A stretch of 64,000 bases of DNA from Acanthaster planci (GCF_001949145.1 NW_019091404.1:2669561-2733560); one strand, 5' to 3'. Positions 13,604 through 27,605 are shown, numbered from the stretch's first letter. Notes: a model not told the origin generated them from the sequence alone. Translations and numbers: made by a program.

Positions 13604-14526
13604 TAATTAACACTGGTTTCAAAGGAAGGGCGACATGACTCATCCCAACCCATGCCTCCTACATCAATTCTAACAACATCTTCAAAATAAAACTGCTAGA
13701 TCATGTCCACATGCGAGTGAGTTTGCCGCACGTTACCACTATTCAGTATGCAGGGGCCTACATACAGTGTACACCTTTAAATCCTACTTTGGTAATTCAT
13801 CATGTCACTGACAACCTTCCACCCAACACTCACTCTCCCTGGATGAAGCAAAGGGAGAAACAGGGTGTTGGGTCTCACAACTTCCAAGAGAAGAGGTGTC
13901 AGCCGTCCACTCCCTGTCAGAGACTCAGGATGATGTCTCTCTTTTATGAATCTCAGGGGAGATGAGTTTCTCTCTCTCCTTCACTTTGTCAGTTTGACCA
14001 TGGGGGTGTTGTACACGTAGGCTACATGGCTCAGTATTACCTGAGAGGTGACAAACCGCATCCACCAACGGATAATATCTGTTGAAAAGCTGGGTTCAAT
14101 GGAGCATGCTCAAATGATAAACACGGGACACTGGGGAGTTCCTTATGAGAGAATAATTTCGTCCAATACTCCCCGACATCCACGCCTCCAAAAAAAAAAA
14201 AAAACTTTGACAAACACATTTTTCTTCCCTGCGGGTAACGGAAGTGAAGAGATGCATGATTTACGACATGTTTGCATGCTGTGATTGTGAAGGAACAGAA
14301 GCCATTTTCTTGCAATCCGTTGTTGGCACGTCCCCAGGGAATTTCCTGACAAGACTGTTAATTGGTTGAAGGCGCGTCATGCCAAGAAACCCGTCTACTC
14401 TTCTGAACTTGAGAAAGTGACCATGATACGGTCGAGGCTAGTAAAAAAAATACAAAAAATCCAGATCGGAGGGTCCATGTACTGGCATCAGGGAAATGAA
14501 TAACAAAACCAGAGCCGACTTTTCAC

Positions 14527-14884
14527 TAAGCCATTTGCTAGTTAACTTTGACCCAAATCTGGTACACTTACTTCTTTAAATTCACATGAACATACAAGTA
14601 ACAATTTGAATTCTCCATACTAAAACCATTGTTGCTATACCTCATGATTTGGGGCAAGCTTTTGCTTAGTTACATACGAGACGCCTTGCACCTGTGCACT
14701 GTTTTCAATGGATAAGAAGGTAACAAAGGAACCAGTCCATTCCAGAGATGGTGGTCGCTATGCGAAAGCTTGCCCCGAATCACAAGGTATAGCAACAGTT
14801 TATTTAGTCTGGGGAATTCAAATCGTTATGTTTATGTGTCAGTGCACCATATGTTATTCAAATTTAACTAGCAAATGGCTTATT
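14527..14884. mobile_element. Long-arm palindromic MITE, copy 2
   Basis: Same family and orientation as 7525-7888. The arms begin TAAGCCATTTGCTAGTTAA and end with its reverse complement. Shared internal blocks include ATGGATAAGAAGG and CAGAGATGGTGGTC in the central loop. The two copies are diverged, so they inserted independently or long ago. Confidence 0.8.
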
Positions 14885-17105
14885 ACAAAAACACAGCAAA
14901 TGAGATCAGTGCCTGGAACTTGACACACCCATGGATTGGAGTCCACTTTTTTGACTTACCGGTGCAGTCACAAATGATTAAAGCATTCACGAAGATGTCA
15001 ATATTTTCATTATTCACGGATACACGGTTACAATTCCTCAATCTATAGAAGGTTCCATCCTTGCTTTACAAATACAATGAAACAAATTTCCAAGGGAGTA
15101 ATACATTGTAATTAATCCTACACAAGCTTCACGGACTAAAAATGACAATACTGTATATATAATCTATATTCGGAGGTATATAGCCCGTGTCTGAATGTAC
15201 ATGTACAGTGTATAGCATTGACCTCAACCTAAATGTACGAGCACAGTGTGAATGGATCCAGATTTATACAGTAGTGTACGGCAAAGCCATGCAGAAATGT
15301 CAAGTATGGGTGTACGCGTGTACACGTACATGAACACGTACTGAAATGAACTTAAATTGCCAATGGAAGGAAGGGGGGATAAACGAACATGAGGCTAAAA
15401 CCGATATTCACCTTTGGAATAGATGCGCAGGGGATCATACAATAAATCAACATGCCAGGTTTTCATTGCAGCAGTAACAGACATATTCATTCTCATAACA
15501 GGAAGAGAGAACTGATAGATCTGGAGATATCTGAAGTCCATATGGTAAGGTTCTTGAGGGGTCAAACTAGCCAGATGGGCCTCATTTCATCTCGTATCGC
15601 TGAACGGAAGAAAACTTTGCTTGGTAAAACTCAAGGAATGCTAAGCTTTGTTGTGACAGACAGAAATTAGTAAACTGCAGCGGGATGAAGCAAACTCTTC
15701 ATCTTGCACCTACTCTTCTGTCACAACTTATTATTCATTTTAAAAAAAAATAAAACGTTGGTTTTATTTTAGAAACCCTTTTGATCACAAGCAAAAACAC
15801 GCAGCAGCTGGGAGTTTTCTAGATTTTGATTCCTTTCACGTTAAAGATAAACTGACCTTTTTCTCAGTACAGGCTACATCAACACTGAAGACTGTTATAC
15901 AAGGACCAGAGAGAGAAAGAGGGAAATGCAGAGAGAGAAAGAGAGTTGAGACATGAGATGGATGTGTACGTATACATGATGCACATAGAGTGGCAGTCAC
16001 AGATGGAAAATTGGCACAAGATAGACAAAAACTGGACAACTGTTTGATATATGAATATATATCCAATATGCCCATTAGGGTACATGGGGTATGCACGCAT
16101 ATAAGGGACTTCGGAACCAAAGAGGTTTCTCAACTTCGGAGAGAACCTTTAAAAAACTCTCCAAATCACATCTTCTTAATCATTGTCCTGTTCTCAAAAT
16201 CCCTTAAGCAAATCCAAGCCAATACCCTGGAACATTTGGAGTGCCCAAGCAGACCTTTCCCTGATTTGTATTTATTGGATTACTAGCACGGCTGGTGAGA
16301 CAGGGAGTCCAAGCACCCACAAGATGAAATAATAAATAAATGCCAGTCACAATAAATGTCACTACCAGACACTTGGACTATAACATGAAGATCTTGTTTC
16401 CCCGCTGCCGAATGACAAAGAGGTCTAATTAATATCTTCTCTTCCTTTCATAGATAACAAAACGGAAGCTGATGTTATGGAAAGAAAAGAAAAAGCAGAC
16501 ATGTTACAAGTGGTCCATTTATTTCTGTCAGTTGACCAATTTGAAGTTCATCAATTGATCTAGACAGGGTATTAAAGGCAGTCGACTTTTTTTTGATAAA
16601 TTGACCTATTTTTCCTTCAGTTGCTCAATGAGTAGTTACAATTTTGTAGGTCGTTACTCTCCTTGCCATCTTGTGGAACAAGTGCTGGCATGATTGATGG
16701 GGACAAATTGAGCTAAACGGCAAAGATGGCTGGGTGTTCAAGGGTGTGGTTGGACACAGTGGGTGGACTAGGGTGAGCTATGGTACGAGGGTGGTAGGAT
16801 AGCGGACAGAGAGTTTGCATGGCTGCCATCTTTTAGGCCAGTGCTTTTGTTCCACAGTATACGCATAAAGGAGGTTTCCCTGTAGAAGAAAAGAACTGCC
16901 CGGTAAGATGGCTACCACGCAAAGCCTCTATTGTGCACTGAATGCTGGGACAGGGTGAGTGGGTTGGATGGGAAGGGTTGGTAAGGTGAAGGAGGTTGTG
17001 ACAGGAGGGGATGAGAAGCCTCAACAACCCTCATCCCCACCCTGAGAGCAGGCTCCCCCCTCCCACCGCAATCCAAACTTTGTAGCTTGTGCTGAAACAT
17101 CTTAC

Positions 17106-17255
17106 CCGTGAATTGCGAAGCGACAACTTCTAGTTTGTAGGGTGTGTCGGGGGTGTTCTCATCCAACTTCTGGGATATATTGACTATGTTACCCTTGGTG
17201 TTGTAGAGTTTGAGGATGTCATGCGGTCCAGCCTCTGCTGCAGCTCGAAAACAGT
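17106..17255 (-). CDS. Left gene, exon 2: remainder of the ubiquitin-like domain
   Basis: 150 bp; the acceptor is TTTTGCCCTCAG and the donor is ACGG|GTAAGA. It enters with two bases (G+AC gives Asp with exon 1) and leaves one. It encodes CFRAAAEAGPHDILKLYNTK, GNIVNIS, then NTPDTPYKLEVVASQFT. With exon 1 this supplies the helix (ADDIKDCFRAAAEAG), strand 3 (DILKLYNT), a turn, strand 4 (NIVNI) and strand 5 (YKLEVVAS). The fold assignment is inferred from the pattern; the role of the protein is unknown. Confidence 0.75.
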
Positions 17256-18249
17256 CTGAGGGCAAAAATCAAAGAAAACAGAACAATCTAACAGTTAAGC
17301 TGTAAACATTGTCATGTTTAAATAACCCCCCCCCAAAAAAAAAATAAATTACAAACACTCTGTTGACGCTTTGTAAGGAATCCATCTTGCACGGCTCTTC
17401 TTCTGTTCCAGAGAGAAAATTCCTTAGGGCATACATGTATAGTTGTATACTGTGGAACACAAGCACTGACCTGCAAGATGGCAGGCATGCAAACCCTCTA
17501 TACTCAGACCAAGTTTAGAGAAGATACCTTGAAATAAACATAACCTGCCTTTTTGCCAGAATCAATACCTGGCACCTGACATGCAAACAAATCAATTGAA
17601 GGTAAATTTGGTCAAGTTTTATAATGCCATATTTTATGACAGGAGAAAATAATCAATATTTCATAAACTAAGCCTTTTCTGAGATAACTACGGAAACATT
17701 CCCGCAGTGATTAGAATAAAACTTTTGGCCAGAAAAGTGTAGGGCTACATGTACATATGTGCACATGTGTACATCATTCACATGCATAGCTGACATTCTT
17801 TACATGACAGATAATAAGTGAAACCGTTTTTACAACAATGTGTAAAGGTTTGATAAAATTTGGAACAAAATTAATTGAAACAGGATGCAAACTGAAAATG
17901 GAATTTACTAGCTCTGCAGTTGCTAAGAGAGTTTTCCTTCCTCCATGATGCAACACACCAGGGATTTTTTTTTCAACTGCTGCAGCATGTAGGCAAGAGG
18001 ATGTTGGTGTCATTTGAACCCTGCACTCCCACATGACTGTCAGAACTCTTCAGTACAACAGGCACAAAAAGAACAAAATAAGCGACTATCTTGTGTATAA
18101 CTCTCTGGGTCAAGTTCGAGGGAATTGCAACATCGCTCTGGCCATGCGGCAATAAGTCACTTCCTAGTAGAGACTAGGCTGTCTGTTAACACTTTTGGAC
18201 TTCATATCCCAGTTGAACCTGAAGGGTTTCCAATCATGCTGATAAAGAC

Positions 18250-18501
18250 CAAAGATTACATGTATATAGCGCCGCAAAGCGGCGCAAGATGGGTAATTCA
18301 GCCATAAAGGTGTTATCACCATAGGCGCCATTCGAGTGTGAACGTTAATGTGTGTGCGTACCTGTCGCGGCGCCTGCGCATTAACCTGCGCTGCGCAGGC
18401 GTAGTCCAACCAGAATGGCACCTATGTGATAACAACATTTTACGCGTATTCGTGGTGAAGTTCCCCACCTTGCGTCGCTACGCGGCGTTATACGATCTTT
18501 G
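18250..18501. mobile_element. hAT-type MITE with 8-bp target duplication
   Basis: The element begins CAAAGAT and ends ATCTTTG. It is flanked on both sides by the identical octamer ATAAAGAC (18242-18249 and 18502-18509). The arms continue as imperfect inverted repeats of about 90 bp (GCGCCGC, GTGTTATCAC, GGCGCCATTC blocks). The centre has a smaller GC-rich hairpin (CGCCTGCGCA ... TGCGCAGGCG). An 8-bp duplication and a YARNG end (CAAAG) are the established hallmarks of hAT elements. Confidence 0.85.
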
Positions 18502-18836
18502 ATAAAGACGCTCTTATGACACGCGAAGTGGAAATTTTCTGCCTAAAACAGTACAAAATTATAGTGTGTGCTTACAGGCAACAAAAGCAGCTTAGCATCA
18601 GATTTCATGGGATGTAATAAAATTTTCACTGAGCAGAAAAGTAAATCTGAGCCCGGGTTAAAGACGTGTACAGTTTGCTGAGCAGTGCTTAACATACTTT
18701 CAAACTCCAAAGTCATGTCAGCATGTCTATTCCGTGATGTGGAGGGAGACGTGACGCCTTTTGTTTATGAATATGTTTGACATGACACTACTCTGTTTAC
18801 CAGTCGGACTGAAATAGTGGTAAATACGGTGGACAT

Positions 18837-18856
18837 TGACGTCATTGGCTGATTGG
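18837..18856. promoter_or_regulatory. CRE next to two inverted CCAAT boxes
   Basis: A perfect TGACGTCA palindrome (18837-18844) is followed by ATTGG at 18844 and again at 18852. The surroundings have more CpG than the rest of the intron. CREB/ATF plus NF-Y sites in this spacing occur in animal promoters; activity here is inference. Confidence 0.35.
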
Positions 18857-21800
18857 CGCGACAGACACTCTGCCCACGGGATGGCTGATAATCGGCCAAA
18901 GATGCACATGGATTAATCTACAGATGCGCATTAAATACATGAGCTTAGCGACACGTTCACTTGCTGCTATCAACCCTCATCAAAAGTGCCAGTGGGCGTT
19001 ATTTGTGGGTAACAGCAGGAAAGCTTTACTTTTCCCAAGTGAATTTTGTGCAGTTTTCCAATAAAGCAGCAAATGAGAGAGATCTGTTAGTGCTGGGTCA
19101 CTGACAGAGATAACAAAAAGTCATCTTGGATTTCATTTGTACAGCTAGCACAGCCTCGTGCTTAGGTAAAGTGTTGAAGCAGCAGGCCTATGTTGGTTTG
19201 CTGTATAACACTGAGCAAAGATCATCTCTGAAACATGTGAATTGGTATCATTAAGTGTAAACTACCTTGCCCATGGACAGACTGGTACATGTTGGCTGAA
19301 GCAGCAAGACCAGCGGAATTTGAAAACACTTTAACTGAACCATCAGAGTCTAGTCCAATTCTTTTTTGATATATCTCAAGAGTAAACTATCTTGCCTAAG
19401 GACATGAGCTGAATCACCGTGATCTTGAGGCAGACATGCAACTAAGAAATCAGCTGATCCAGAGATGTTCTGCACCCCTGTGGGGAGATTCAACCGTAAA
19501 GTCAGAAAGCTTTTTTTATTGATACTTCATTTGTTCATTTGTTTGTGGCGTTTGTCAATCGAGAGCACTGTTCAAGAAGCACGTTATCTAGAAATTTCGG
19601 CTCACACTTTGGGAGTCGCCATATTTGGTTTCACAGCATGTTATCACAAAGTCTTAAGTGGAATCCATTCAATGCATTATTTAATTTTCCTTTATTTGGT
19701 TCTTATGGGTTTTCTGTGGGTATTTAGGGATATGTTTAAGCATGTAATGTGGTAGAAAATATAACAGAAACAGCGACAATTTACCACGTTATGGCTGTGC
19801 GCACGTCAAGGTACAGGGTTTATTGCATATAATGGGGCATCATGCACCTGTACAACTTCATGCATACACAAGGTTATTATCATCGATCCAGTTAATTGTT
19901 TATTTGTGATCAGTTAATATGATTGCTTAAATTTAATTAGATAAACAAATTGCCGGTATTGATTCATGTTGTTTTTAACTGTTTAAAGTCAATTTCTGTA
20001 CATTTGTGTACTTTTGTGGACAGATTAAACCGTGTTCACCAGTTTACATATTCATGTAGGCCTGCGCTTGCATGTACATCCGTCACTCTGTAACACAAAC
20101 CACTATCCAACACAGTTAAGTAAATTTACCACAATCGGTTTGGCCAGAATTAAATTAATTCCCCAGGTTTTTTAATTGTCAAAGACTCTGACATACAAAC
20201 CACGTAACATTCGAACATCATTCAAAGCTGTTGTCCTCAGAGAAATCAGGCTGGGCCTCCAAGGTTGATTGGGAATATAACACATCAGGTCAGCGACACA
20301 ACCAACAATCCAATTCCCTAGGCCCCTCTGGTTACAACAAAGAGTTATGTACACATGAAAAAAGGGCTTGTCATCATCTTCACTGAAAAAAAAAAAATAC
20401 CAATAAACAGATGGCAATTACCATTATCTTATATTTTCGCTCTTTAGCAGCCTTGGATCTCTGCTTTTTTGGACGGGATAGTTGGTTTTTTTTTTCCTGC
20501 CGGGTAGCAGGCAATTACCGCAAGAACACTCGGTGCCAGGATATTAATTTCAGAGTAATCAGTCATCTGTCTAGGATGACGCAGCCATTGTCCTCCAAGG
20601 CTACAGAATATAAAAATGATTTGGTGTTTCTTACGGTCTGCCTATTGTTTCCTCTTTTTCATATCATCTTAAAAAGATTCCCTCTTTATTTGTTTTGAAG
20701 AATTTGCCCAACCTCCAATACAAAGGTCACCTCTGGATTAAAACTGCTTTTTCTAAGGCTCAATTGAATTTCCAGTTTTATTGCTTCATTTCTCGACTGA
20801 TGTGTATTTTTTAAATTTTTTTAATTTCTTTTTAATACATCTTGCTATGAGCCAGAGGCCAAGATCCATATGTCAATGCTTTAATCTTTATCACGCTTTG
20901 TTCCTAGACATAAACATTCACAATGAAGCCAGAACGGCCGAGTTATCAATGGACAACAGTCAGAGAAATGTCTGTTGCAGAGAGAGAAAGGAACTACATG
21001 CACACTGTACAGTAGATCAATTCCTTCTGAGGAAACGTAAACATCTATGAATGAGCAAGGAGCTGACTGACCAATCCGGTGGGATCTGAACCACATGTAC
21101 AAGTACCATTCCTGTATAGAAACTATCCTGACAACTTCCCAATCTACCACTTGGCAAGACTCCGATCAGTCAATCTTGTACTTCACCTTTCAAGTGGAAT
21201 CAAGCCCTCTGTCAAATAATGGCTAGGTGCTTCCTTCCTCAATTCTACAAAATCTTTAAAAACATTCTCACTGGATTGTTAGGGGGTCTTTGACTGTTAC
21301 TGTTGAGGTGGAAGAAAAAGCCTTGCTTATCTCCCATGTAGTGTCCGATTACTGTATCACAGTACACATTTCCTTAAACATTTACGGTAAGTTTGCAAAT
21401 CTGACAGTTTTGTATTTCATCAAAAAGAATCCCAAACATGTTCACAAGTATTTTTGGTCATAACCAAGATTTTATCGGAATTTGAGGACAGGGATTTTGT
21501 AAAGAATTCTGGATGGCCAGTGGAGCTACTTTTTAATCGCGTCACATTCAACCTGTTTACACGGTAACGGGATACTACCTACTAATATTTGCATAAGAGA
21601 TTCTCATCTCTCTGCCTGGGTGCCTTCGTGGCATGCTTGGGTTACGGCATGTCCACAGCAGAAAAGAAACACGGCATGACCTGGTTCAGTTTCAGAGGCC
21701 AGCCTGCCTCCCGGCATGCTAGAACTGCAATCAATACGCTGAAAATTTCAATTAGCTAACGGGCAAGAAATGGTGCGACAGTGACACAGGCTTGGACATG

Positions 21801-24339
21801 TATGCTGCAAGTAGCTCACATAATGCCACAAAAGTACTACAGGGAGTGAGTCTGTGGATACATGCTTGCTAGATTTGTACTCACTTATGTTTCAGGACCT
21901 ATATGTACAAAGAAATGATATATGCAAGTCTCAACACAATTGTAGACATGCATGTAAGACATGAGGTCAATTGGAACTGAGATGGAGGAAAGTTCAGGTG
22001 CCAAAGAAACCTCCAAGAGAAAGAATCCAAAACGTAAGTTTCCATTTCCTTGATGGTGCTCACGGAAAGCAGCGCAAGTGATTCATGGAAAGAAGAAAAA
22101 CCAGCAGCAGTTGTCCTCACAGAATTGGGGGAAATAACAAAATCTTTCTGCGGCTATTCATTTCAATCTGAGCGACAAATTCAACTCAGCCCGTCTCTGC
22201 AGTTTGAAATTTGTTGGTTTCCCACTTTTCAAGATCCATGATCTACGGTTACAGATTAGTCTTGAGGCTTCAAATGCATTCGTGTGGTACTCCATTCCTA
22301 TCGATGCATGAGTAAACAAGGAATGATTGAAGATTAAATGCAACAAAACTGTAGGGGGGGTGACTGACAGTTTTTTGAAGTTGCCTCCTTGAGGCATACA
22401 CTAAATGAAACACCATGTCCAGCATCACTCCTATTGTGGTAAACAGTCTTGCTTGCGGACACAGACATCGTGAGCTCCAAATAACAGGTCGCATCCTTAA
22501 ACCTGCACTGCCTGTGGGCCTGTGCACAGAATGATGCTGCCAAGAAATAAAGCAGTCACGACATCCATCAGCTGCCGTATGCATGTATGTACGCAAGTAC
22601 AATGTGTCTGTCTTATAGTTGACTCACTGACGAATTCTTACAGAATAGCCTTCCGTACGTAACGTCCATTTGGGTAGTTGTCACAGTACATGTACATGTA
22701 CAGTACATCTATTCATCTTTGTAGTGACTGAAAAAGCACTCATTAAGGGCATGTGAGGACCATGTACAGTACGTGTAACTCAAAAAACCTGATCCATTTT
22801 CCAATAATTTCCAATGAGATCTGTAAAACAGTCCCATTTGTGTCACTCTCAAGTGCTTCTACAACTTCACACAAGGAACGTCGCCAGCCCACTTGACAAC
22901 TTCCACAAGATCCTTGTGCTTGTTTCTCAAACGTTCTCCTCCGCCACTCGAGGAGTGTTTACCGTCATTAAATGAGGTTTCTCATTTGGCATACTATCGT
23001 TATTTAAATAGCATGGGTTGGATCAACAGAAAATTTGTTTTATTGCCAAGCTGGGAAGGCTGGTGAACAAATACTACGAGTGCCGCTTCAGAATTGGCCA
23101 GTCAGGCAAGGGCTAAGTGGACTTTATTACACGACACGAGCAAACTGCCAATGGCACGCAATACGCACGTGTGCTCTGATGCGAGGCAACGTAGTAATTT
23201 AATATGCATGTGAGATAATAAACGCAGGAAAGGTAAATTGGATGAGGCAGACAATGCAATGATGGAGCCATCTACCTGGGACTAACGGGCCACACACCGG
23301 CTATAAAAGGCAATGATGACTACACATGTCTTTGTAATTCATTTTGCGATACAAAACACTGTCAGCCAATGTATTTTTGACCTCATTAGGTGACCAGCAA
23401 CAACATACATACCGGGTACATACATGTAAATGTACACCACTTTTCACCTGTTCTCCCATTTCGTTTCGCCATTGCTTTGATTTGTGTGACTGCAATTGAT
23501 ACAAAATTTAATGTAATGAATCTACCTTTGATTGGATTCAATTTCAGTCACTGACAACATCGTTGCTTTTAATTCTCAGAGACTTCTAAACTGGCAGATA
23601 AAAAAATCTAGGACTTTTTAATGAAAGTGCTCAAGAAATCTAAAAGCACCAATTCTGAAGTTAAACATGGGCACAATGGTCCCACAAACATACTGTAGTT
23701 TCAGACTGACGATGCAAATGAACAGCACACACACTGATAGTACCTGTAAGTACTACGGGGTCAATCAATTACAGCATTCCTCTGGTCTAAATAGAATCAA
23801 TTTCAAAAAGATGGGCAAGCCTACAGGTACATATGCAATTGTACACTGTACCTTTTTTTGGAACAGTGGAAGAAATACAAAACCAAAATACAAACATATA
23901 CACAAATCCAATTCAAAATAAATAAAATATGAAGTTTTACTGTCATTACAAGTAATGTACATGTATGTGCATTAATATCTCAATAAAGTGTACTTGAGAC
24001 AGAAATCACTCACTTAGTCATAAAAATAATATTGAGGTATTTCACAACAAATGCAAAATCTCTCATGCTGTTCACAAGAACCTGAGGCCAACATCAAAAC
24101 TCAGAAACATGCAAGCTAACGATGCAAATAATGGGGAAAAAAACAGGGAACAATTTGTTTTCATAAACAAATATAAGCAATCCTATCAAAGTAAAAGTCA
24201 TTTTTTGTCACTTTTCAATTTTTTTCTTATGATGTGGTCACACCACTTCTTACTTTTGACGATAATAACACACAACACGAACATTATCTAGCACTGTAAT
24301 ACAACTTTTTCACAAAGAATTTTCCTTCTTTTTTGGAAA

Positions 24340-24475
24340 CTCGAGTCTTATTAACTTTCACTTGAGGTGGGTCTTCTGATGAGGGACTTGAGTTGATTGA
24401 GTCATTTACTCATCAGGACTCGAGTCATTGCTACGAGTACTAGTCCATGTGCATGAGTATTTGACTAACACCCAA
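24340..24475. repeat. GACTCGAGTC-type degenerate cluster
   Basis: Repeated short words related to ACTCGAGTC and GAGTCATT, some self-complementary, spread over about 130 bp. Confidence 0.35.
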
Positions 24476-25274
24476 GTCTAAGGTAAGCATATGCACTAAT
24501 AACCTGAACACGTGCCTTTCCGTTAGACGCAATAATAAAACTGCCCCTTACAAAATCTGTCCTGAAAATCAAAAAATCTTTGACTTTACAGGAGAGAAAA
24601 AAGGGGAAAAAAAAACCAAATCCGAAGTGGTAAACAAGACAGGCGTAATGTAACCTGATACAAGCATTGGGTTCTCCCCCCCCCCCTGCGGGTAGAGCTG
24701 TGCTAGAGATCTGCGTGTCAAGAGGGGTAACTGACAGGCTGCTTCTGGTTGGAACACTGCGGGGGAACATGTACATGGGAATGGATATGCGGGTATGTGA
24801 GCGTGAAATCTGCATTTCTCTTGGGTCAAAAGCACTTTGAAAATCGGTGGTCGTTTGTTGCGGAATGAGACAAGCAATTAACAAAAGCTGATTCATCGAT
24901 GTTCATGGATCAAGGATCCAAAAAGGGCTCACTGTTTTTTAAGACATCACACACTTTGGTCTGGGATAGATTTTGCTTTTAAGCGACACACAAGTGTACA
25001 TGGACCATGACTGGGAAACAAACGACTGTTAGGCTTAGGCTTTCAGCATTCCAAGCACAAAATAAGAGTTTGCGCTAAGAGTGAGGAACGTATCAATGCA
25101 ATTCATTCACTGTATAGATATCTGTCAATCAGCAAAATGAAACACTTTTCTCCATTTCTTCAAAAGTGCAGAAGATTAGAAAAGATATTTTCCTTCAGAT
25201 CTGTGGGCTTCTCTTCTTCACAAAACAGAGATGAGCATTCAACAGACTGATGGCACACAGGACAGTGCTATACT

Positions 25275-25440
25275 TGAGCACTTTTTCCGAGTACAGAGTA
25301 CCGCCGAGTACTTACATTTCCGAGTACCTGAAAGTCTGAGTACTTTACCAGCCGAGTACAAGAACTTATTTTCAAGTACTAGTACCTGTTCCTCCGAGTA
25401 CGAGTACTTCTAATTATGAGTACAAGTCGGAGTACTTTAA
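25275..25440. repeat. GAGTAC-rich degenerate cluster
   Basis: About ten GAGTAC words, many as CCGAGTACTT, occur within 165 bp with irregular spacing and some inverted copies. It resembles, and lies near, the GACTCGAGTC cluster at 24.4 kb. Confidence 0.45.
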
Positions 25441-27605
25441 GTCTGGGAAGTAGTCAATTTGTGTGTCAAACTATTGAAGTGGATATGAACAACGGACTTG
25501 CTTGCAATTGATTGTTTTATTAAAACCTGCCATAGCATTCCCAAATCAGTATTTAGGTCAAGTTGCAGAATATAATTAGTCCCCAAACTGTATTTTAGGC
25601 TCCTTGGCAAAACATAGAAGTACAACATTTATATGGCAAGAGAAAGATCATCAAAATTTCTCTGAGTCTTAGAATAAGCATTTGTAACTGTCACCCACAG
25701 ATCATGTCAACATAAGATGCAGAAGTTAATGTACAAAGTGTAACAAAGAGCAGAGAATAAATGATCCAAAGATCAACCTGGACAGAGATCTTCCACCGCC
25801 TAATTTCTGTGATGCATGTACTTTACATAATGTACACAAAGACCTAAGGTATACAAACAATGCCATGCAGGAGGGCTTTTAAAACACTGATATACTTATG
25901 CCCATCCTCCTCACAGCGTTGAGCAAACAAGTTTTAATAAACACCACTGTCGTCGCTGATGTCCCACCTTTTATGATACATTTCCATGTGAGAAATGATT
26001 TACACATGAGTGACTCGCACCAGCAATGCGGTTCGTGTGAAACGCTGGCGTTGTTGAGCAAACAGAAAAGCCCCCAACTTAAGTGCCTTGGCGTTATCGG
26101 GTCCGCTATGAGTAAATTAAAGCCCCGAATCTCAGCACTGCTGCACAGTATCTCACACTGCATCTCCAGGAAGCATCAACTGCTTGAGGTGTGTGAAGAG
26201 GCGAAACCTACATCAGTGACCATGGAGGAAAATGAAAGGAAGAAAAACACAGACGAGGGGGGGTCTTTTATTTCATGTTAATCTGTACTTCGCTTGTCAC
26301 TGTTGAATTCAGACACAACAAAGGAAGAAATCAAAGAGTACACATGCACACACTGGTACATGGGGTTAAAGAAATTAGGACACTGTGTCACAGAGGACAA
26401 GTCAGTTATTCTTCCATTTGAGAAAACGGCTACAAGTTCATGGAGATACTTTGCTGAAAATGTTGCTTAACAACAATCACCAGTTTACACTGGTTAGCAT
26501 TTTTTCCTGGCAAAGAGTTTTAGGTTCCATCAAATTTCTGCACTTGGCAGGTGTGAGCTATTTGGTCCAAGTCCTTAATTTTCTGCCGAACTATGGAGGT
26601 GTGTCAGAAATGTCCATCTCCCTCCTCTGGTCTTAACCCAGAATCGGAGAAAAAATAGCATACACACACATGTACACAGCACCTGGGCACCTGCATACCC
26701 ATTCACACACTAATAAAGACCTGATAACTGGAATCATTCTGATCAAGATGGTGCTGAACAAACTTTTCAGCTGGCATCGTAATGACTGGGAGTTATGAGA
26801 TGGGTCCTTGAATAGAGAACTGAGTAGTCACCTGCTGCTGATCAATTGTACAATGGGGGTCCAGGGAGAGAGGACTCAGGGGAAATTGTAGCTGCCTCTG
26901 GGCCTTTGGGATGGGCTGATGTGGTCAGGAATGCAACACAGCCCAGAAAAGCTGCTCCCAAGTTTTCTTTTACAGGACAACATTCTGGGGGAAGGAGACA
27001 TATTCAAGCCCTGGGATATGTACATGTCCATAGGGGAGGGGGGGCAAGGAACTTTCCTGACATTGATTTAGCTACACGCATCGGATAAAATTGTAGCAAT
27101 TCAGCTACATCACCATCAAAAATTGTACAGATTCTGTACAAAATTGGTGGCCTCATGAATTACGTGTACATACCAAGCTTTGGTTTCAACCAAGCCACAC
27201 TTGTAAAATGATGTTGGTATTTTTCAAACATCTAAGTGATGACAATGAACAGGGTCAACTCAACGATACCTCAGTTTGAAATTTAAAATCACTGGTTTAA
27301 ATCTGTCTCAGAAATCAAGCTGAATTTGATGAATTGTTTTAATGGAATTTGTCAGTATTCTACAAAGCATGCACTTTACCTTCAATTCAAAGAACGTCTC
27401 ATATTTTGGTCCTCACGCAGGTATGCGGGATATCTTTAAACTTCAAACTTCCTATAATTTCTGCTTACAAGAATCAAGACAATCCCTTTAGTAAAAATGA
27501 ATTATCTTTTTTTTTTACCCCAATTTCCTCCTAGCTTCTTGCCAATCTAACAAATACACCTGCACAGTTTATTCCCTCTTCCATACATTATTCCTTAATC
27601 AGGCT

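Larger units (their letters stand above)
8433..17105 (-). other. Intron 2 of the left gene, about 8.7 kb
   Basis: It contains a G-run repeat (8.7 kb), foldback elements at 9.5 and 12.1 kb, a SINE-like fragment (10.8 kb), a mariner-type MITE (13.4 kb) and the second copy of the long-arm MITE (14.5 kb). No further supported exon was seen. Confidence 0.5.
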
